Source of the DNA: Cuniculiplasma divulgatum
Lineage (GTDB): Archaea; Thermoplasmatota; Thermoplasmata; Thermoplasmatales; Thermoplasmataceae
NCBI GenBank assembly: GCA_031200235.1
Contig: CP133595.1
Location: 434,001-498,000 of the forward strand
Direction of reading: 5' to 3'
DNA: 64,000 nucleotides
Translations under genes and position numbers: made by a program
In this document: positions 60,423-64,000 of the stretch, piece after piece
How the letters are laid out: each line of letters begins with the position of its first letter
Numbering within the stretch: the stretch's first letter is position 1
Notes under the pieces: model-generated
The model's input: only the letters and a program-made list of their open reading frames with translations
Database searches by the model: none
Told to the model about the DNA's origin: nothing

Positions 60423-61584
60423 TGCCGCTTGCCTTCCATGCCGTATGCGGGCTGATAACGTCGCTGAGAGCTTCTATGCGCGGCCTGTGGGCTGCGAGAT
60501 CCTCCAGCATTATTGAGATCTCCTCTTTCAGCTCCCTTGAGTGCCTGTAACCCATTTCTGCCAGCTTCTTGTGTTCCGGATTGTAATAATGCTCCTCGGC
60601 CTCAATCCGGGGATTCGGCACGTTCCTGATAACTGCCTCCTTTCCGGTGTCATGCTCGAAGACCTCCTTCACCATCTGGGCAAGCTGCATGACAGAATAA
60701 TGCTCGTCAAACTGATTGAATACCCTGTATTCACCTTCTGCAGGAGGCTTTGATATTGAAAGGTCAAGACAGGAAATGCTGTCCTCCAATGACAGGAAAC
60801 CTCTCGTTTGCCCTCCCTTGCCGTATGGCGTTATGGGCAGCCCTGCCACCGCCTGGGCGCAGAACCTGTTCAACGCTGTTCCCCAGACCTCGTCTATGTC
60901 AAACCTTGTCCGCAGGCCTGTCCTGTTGATTTCAGGTGTCCTTGTGCCATATACAACGCCCTGCATAACATCCGTGATACCCAGGCGCCATACCCTGTTT
61001 GCAAACATCAGGTTATTGGAATCGTGCACCTTTGTCCAGTGATACCAGGAACCGGCCTGCTTTGGGAAAGGCAGATAATCCTTCCTTCCGTTGTACTGAA
61101 CCTCGAAGAATCCTTCAGGAATGTCTATGTTGGGTGTTCCGTATTCGCCCATTGTCCCAAGCTTCAGTATATGTGCATGGGGCACAACATCTTTTATGGC
61201 ATAAATGAGGTTCAGGGTGCTGACTATGTTCTTAACCATGGTCTGCGTCGCCTGCCTGAGGCCGATCATGGAATAAGGTGCAGACCTCTGCTCTGCAAGA
61301 TGCACAACAACATCAGGCTTCTCCTTCTTCACGGCGTCTATGACCACGGAAGGGTTTGCAACGTCGCCCCTGTAGAAATTTATTCTTGCGCCGGTTTTCT
61401 CACGCACGGCAGATATCCTCTTCTGCATGGTTGAGATTGGAATCACGGAATCAGAATTGACCTCCCTGACCCGTCTCCTGGTGAAGAAGTTGTCAATTCC
61501 AGAGACCTCGTTTCCCTTCTCTATCTCCCTGAGGGCCAGGGGCCAGCCGATGTAACCGTCAATTCCCAGTATCATTACCTTCAT
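60415..61584 (-). CDS. UDP-sulfoquinovose synthase homologue (SQD1/Agl3-like)
   Basis: 389 residues from ATG 61584. The NAD loop is LGIDGYIGWPLALREIEKG and the SDR active site includes GTMGEYGTPNIDIPEGFFE and YHWTKVHDSNN (Y-x3-K). LPFPKQAGSWYHW and GVVYGTRTPEI are SQD1 hallmarks. SQD1 adds sulfite to UDP-glucose to form UDP-sulfoquinovose. In Sulfolobus the homologue (Agl3) supplies the N-glycan sulfo-sugar, and Thermoplasma N-glycans are reported to carry 6-C-sulfofucose, so a role in the glycan is likely. Faces a nucleotidyltransferase gene. Confidence 0.92.
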   Translation of the reverse strand: MKVMILGIDGYIGWPLALREIEKGNEVSGIDNFFTRRRVREVNSDSVIPISTMQKRISAVREKTGARINFYRGDVANPSVVIDAVKKEKPDVVVHLAEQRSAPYSMIGLRQATQTMVKNIVSTLNLIYAIKDVVPHAHILKLGTMGEYGTPNIDIPEGFFEVQYNGRKDYLPFPKQAGSWYHWTKVHDSNNLMFANRVWRLGITDVMQGVVYGTRTPEINRTGLRTRFDIDEVWGTALNRFCAQAVAGLPITPYGKGGQTRGFLSLEDSISCLDLSISKPPAEGEYRVFNQFDEHYSVMQLAQMVKEVFEHDTGKEAVIRNVPNPRIEAEEHYYNPEHKKLAEMGYRHSRELKEEISIMLEDLAAHRPRIEALSDVISPHTAWKASGIN

Positions 61585-61690
61585 ATGCAGCCGTAGTGGA
61601 AATGCGGATAAAAATGTTTGACACACTTGCAAATTGCAGCAGGAAACACATGCTGCCGGGACAGGGGCTGCCATGTATCACTAAGTTAAT

Positions 61691-62338
61691 GTGCTTCTCA
61701 TTATAACTCCCCCATTGAGTTCACCGTTACTTGATTTTGTTAGCATATTCGTGAGGCTGTTCGTGGTCATTGATCCCTTTGGATCACTTGTCCTCTTTGT
61801 GGCAATGACAGGCACAACCGATACGAAAACCAGGCGGACCATAACCAATGATGCTGTGGTCTACGGCGGCCTCATCCTGCTCTTCTTCGCCATACTGGGA
61901 TCATACATCCTGAGCTTCTTCGGCATATCCATTGAGGCCCTTGAGATAGCTGGCGGGCTCATACTGTTAATCATGGGTATTGAGATGGTGAGGGAGGGGG
62001 ACAGGCCGAAATCAATGGGTGGAGGACAGGTCCAGGAGGATATAGGGATCGTTCCATTTGCCACTCCATTCATAGCCGGCCCCGGTGCCATATCACTGGT
62101 CATCATACTCATGAAGGGAGCAGTTTTCACCAATCCGCTGAATGACCTCTTCACCATTGTGGCGCTTGCACTGGTGATGCTCATAATTTACATATTCTTC
62201 ACATTCTCGTCCAGGATAACCAGGGTCCTTGGTGACAAGGTTCTGAAGGCCCTGACAAGGATATTTGGATTGCTGGTGGCGGGCTTTGCCATACAGTACT
62301 TCATAAATGCCATAATAGCACTTGGCGTCATACACTGA
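61691..62338 (+). CDS. MarC family membrane protein
   Basis: 215 residues, six predicted helices. FVSIFVRLFVVIDPFGSLVLFVAMT is the MarC N-terminal motif and GGLILLIMGIEMV and VPFATPFIAGPGAIS are the central repeats. The start is GTG 61691; the next in-frame ATG lies after helix 1. The family's transport role is unclear. It is adjacent to the SQD1-like gene in opposite orientation (107 bases between starts). Confidence 0.92.
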   Translation: MLLIITPPLSSPLLDFVSIFVRLFVVIDPFGSLVLFVAMTGTTDTKTRRTITNDAVVYGGLILLFFAILGSYILSFFGISIEALEIAGGLILLIMGIEMVREGDRPKSMGGGQVQEDIGIVPFATPFIAGPGAISLVIILMKGAVFTNPLNDLFTIVALALVMLIIYIFFTFSSRITRVLGDKVLKALTRIFGLLVAGFAIQYFINAIIALGVIH

Positions 62339-62360
62339 TGGAGGGTGGGAACCGGCAATC

Positions 62361-63149
62361 TCAGATTGCCGAGAGGTTCTGTATTGCCATGTATATGCCA
62401 ACCACCACAATTATCACTGCGAATATTTTCCTCAGGAGGGTCTTGTTCATTCCTGATGATATCCTTGCTCCTGCCATGCCTCCGAATATGCCTCCCACCA
62501 CATACAGAACTGCGATGGGTATGATTATCTGACCTGCTATGCCGTACCTTATGGCGGTGACCATCCCGAATGTGCCAACAGCCAGAAGGGAAGTGCCAAC
62601 TGCCCTGTTCATGTTAAGGTTGGAGGAATAGAGTATTGATGGTACAATAAGGAAACCGCCGCCTATACCGAAAAACCCTGATGCAAAGCCTGCCAGAACG
62701 CCGAAAGAACTCACCTTTGCATCGCTGCTTTTCTCCACCTTGGTCTGGCCGGAAACGTCCTCATTCGCCTTCCTGCACTTTGTCAGGAATATGTACAGGC
62801 CTATTCCCATCATCATGAACGAAAACAGAAACAGCAGAAGGTTACCCTTCGTCAGCAGGCCCAGAGTGGTACCTATGAGTACACCGATGACACCCATAAC
62901 TGAGAAGATCAGGCCCACCCTGAGATTTATGTTGTGCCTTCTCCAGTGGCTTATGGAATTGATATATGAATTTATTCCAACAGCAAGGGCGGTTGTGCCT
63001 ATGACCACATGGGGATCATTAATGCCCACAAAATAGAGGAGCAGCGGTATTGCCAGGATTGATCCTCCACCACCGATGAGCCCGAGCGAAAAGCCCACAA
63101 GCACTCCGGAAATCACGGAATACAGATATTGAATAATTGTGATTATCAT
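62361..63149 (-). CDS. TauE/SafE family sulfite or organosulfur exporter
   Basis: 262 residues, about eight helices in two halves. GVLVGFSLGLIGGGGSILAIPLL and GFFGIGGGFLIVPSIL are the paired TauE/SafE motifs (G-x-G-G-G-x-L-x-x-P). GGAGGT lies five bases before the ATG, a strong ribosome-binding site. The family moves sulfite, sulfoacetate or related anions across the membrane. Position near the sulfo-sugar gene (separated by MarC) is suggestive of sulfite handling. Confidence 0.92.
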   Translation of the reverse strand: MIITIIQYLYSVISGVLVGFSLGLIGGGGSILAIPLLLYFVGINDPHVVIGTTALAVGINSYINSISHWRRHNINLRVGLIFSVMGVIGVLIGTTLGLLTKGNLLLFLFSFMMMGIGLYIFLTKCRKANEDVSGQTKVEKSSDAKVSSFGVLAGFASGFFGIGGGFLIVPSILYSSNLNMNRAVGTSLLAVGTFGMVTAIRYGIAGQIIIPIAVLYVVGGIFGGMAGARISSGMNKTLLRKIFAVIIVVVGIYMAIQNLSAI

Positions 63150-63386
63150 GCTGAACCTCCGGACTGCAATTTACTGAAAAGTTTGCCCGGCGAGCTCTGG
63201 TTGCATGGAGATTCATTATCATGATTTTCCATAATATTTCATCTCTATGAAAATTACTCACCCGTATTTAAATATGTTCCCTGATAAAACTGCTGATATA
63301 AACTTGGAAAAATCAGTGCAATAAAGATGCTGGGAAAAAATTGAGGCGGGCACCGGCCGGTGGAATATGGCCGGATGATGCTGCCT

Positions 63387-64000
63387 TCATTCGATGGTGA
63401 ATTCCTTCCCGTTGAAGGGGAGGATCACTTCAAATTCAGAGAGATCGTCCAGAAGCTTCTCCCTGCTTTCCCCATGGCAGAGGATTATCTTTTCAGGGCT
63501 TACTGCCTTGGCAAATGAGATAAGATCATCATGGCCGGCGTGGGCGGAAAGATCGAAGAATTCCACCTGCATGCTTGGCCTCAGTGGAACGCCCGCAATG
63601 TTTATTGTACCTGTCTCAACAAGGCTCCTTCCGTTTGTGCCCTCCACCTGGTATCCAGTCAGGAATATTGCACTCTTGTCATCATCGGCAAGTTTCTGGA
63701 TATAGCCAAGGACGGGGCCGCCGTCCAGCATCCCTGAGGTTGTTATGATGATGTCGTTATCCAGGGCTGCTTCCCTCATCCTCCTGCCTCTCACCTGGCG
63801 TACACGACCAACCTTGCGCCTGAACTCTCCCCTCGATCTCAGGTATCCGGGGGTGTTGAGGTATATTCCTGTTATGAGGTTGCCCATGCCGTCAACTGCT
63901 ATCCTGTATCCAAGGTCTGCAAGAATCATGATGAGTTCCTGCGTCCTTCCCAGCGCGAAGGACGGAAGTATGACCTTGCCGCCGTTATCCACAACTTCCT
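63387..64000 (-). CDS. Beta-CASP/RMMBL ribonuclease (aCPSF-like), N-terminus outside window
   Basis: The visible ~204 residues are the C-terminal part: GKVILPSFALGRTQELIMILADLG of the beta-CASP domain, TTSGMLDGGPVLGYIQKLADD, YQVEGTNGRSLVETG, then the RMMBL FFDLSAHAGHDDLISF and IILCHGESREKLLDDL with metal-ligand histidines. The family is a metal-dependent RNA nuclease active in 3' end processing or transcription termination in archaea. The metallo-beta-lactamase N-terminal domain must be to the right. Stop is at 63387-63389. Confidence 0.92.
   Translation of the reverse strand, partial: EVVDNGGKVILPSFALGRTQELIMILADLGYRIAVDGMGNLITGIYLNTPGYLRSRGEFRRKVGRVRQVRGRRMREAALDNDIIITTSGMLDGGPVLGYIQKLADDDKSAIFLTGYQVEGTNGRSLVETGTINIAGVPLRPSMQVEFFDLSAHAGHDDLISFAKAVSPEKIILCHGESREKLLDDLSEFEVILPFNGKEFTIE

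Noticed and set aside
61585-61674. A 30-residue N-terminal extension of the SQD1-like protein
   Set aside because: The NAD-binding strand starts at the second methionine (61584), as in homologues; the extension is Cys-rich and unlike the family.
1-64000. CRISPR arrays, rRNA genes and replication origins
   Set aside because: No regularly spaced repeats, rRNA-like sequence or clustered origin-box repeats were seen on reading the window.

Overview
The window is a gene-dense archaeal chromosome segment, almost certainly from the order Thermoplasmatales (Euryarchaeota). The evidence is a beta-type thermosome subunit, a mevalonate 3-kinase of the Thermoplasma type, large and RPA-type replication proteins of archaeal style, Taw1 wyosine synthase, archaeal coaBC, prefoldin alpha, FtsY, L15e, a split glycine dehydrogenase (gcvPA/gcvPB) and tRNA genes without encoded CCA. 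Many genes have a TATA-like box about 25-30 bases before the start codon (leaderless transcripts); others use GGTGA or GGAGG ribosome-binding sites. No rRNA, CRISPR array or replication origin was seen.

Layout. 1-4.3 kb: MarR regulator and 14-helix MFS exporter, a secreted glycoprotein candidate, a radical SAM/SPASM enzyme and an HxlR regulator. 4.4-8 kb: a signal-less HtrA protease, formamidase, and a B12-type radical SAM enzyme. 8.1-10.6 kb: a degenerate trypsin-fold protein with lost catalytic residues, a Get3/ArsA ATPase with HSP20-like tail, and a 67-residue protein. 10.8-16.4 kb: tRNA-Glu, Rieske protein, SecG (Sec61 beta), mevalonate 3-kinase, glycine dehydrogenase. 16.4-18.9 kb: three-gene RPA operon. 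19-24.6 kb: MFS, an unknown protein paired with a NifX-like protein, acetyltransferase, alcohol dehydrogenase, geranylgeranyl-reductase-like flavoprotein.

24.6-28.9 kb is the accessory region: tRNA-Thr, a 44-bp copy of its 3' end 1573 bp downstream (att-like repeat pair), a decayed DDE transposase, two toxin-antitoxin operons each preceded by a palindrome touching the antitoxin start codon, and a decayed IS200/IS605 element with one stop codon in tnpB and one in tnpA.

28.9-49.8 kb is mostly housekeeping: ferredoxin, TrmB-nfo-DUF1015, coaBC plus nitrilase, a ubiD/ubiA pair that fits menaquinone synthesis, pyrophosphatase, GHMP kinase, Nudix, thermosome, Taw1, acyl-CoA dehydrogenase, tRNA-binding protein, RfcL, an RNase P Pop5-like protein, L15e and tRNA-Ser. 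49.8-51.8 kb, next to tRNA-Ser, holds two orphan genes and an apparently decayed stretch. 51.8-64 kb: enoyl-CoA hydratase, SDR, unknown protein, HTH regulator, signal peptidase, pgk-pfdA-ftsY, a sugar nucleotidyltransferase facing a UDP-sulfoquinovose-synthase homologue (sulfo-sugar glycan precursor candidates), MarC, TauE and the 3' part of a CPSF-like nuclease.

The most novel-looking points are the pseudoprotease/Get3 locus, the sulfo-sugar locus, the tRNA-Thr-bounded relic with two TA systems, and the probable N-terminal frameshift or non-AUG start in the MFS gene at 39.8 kb.
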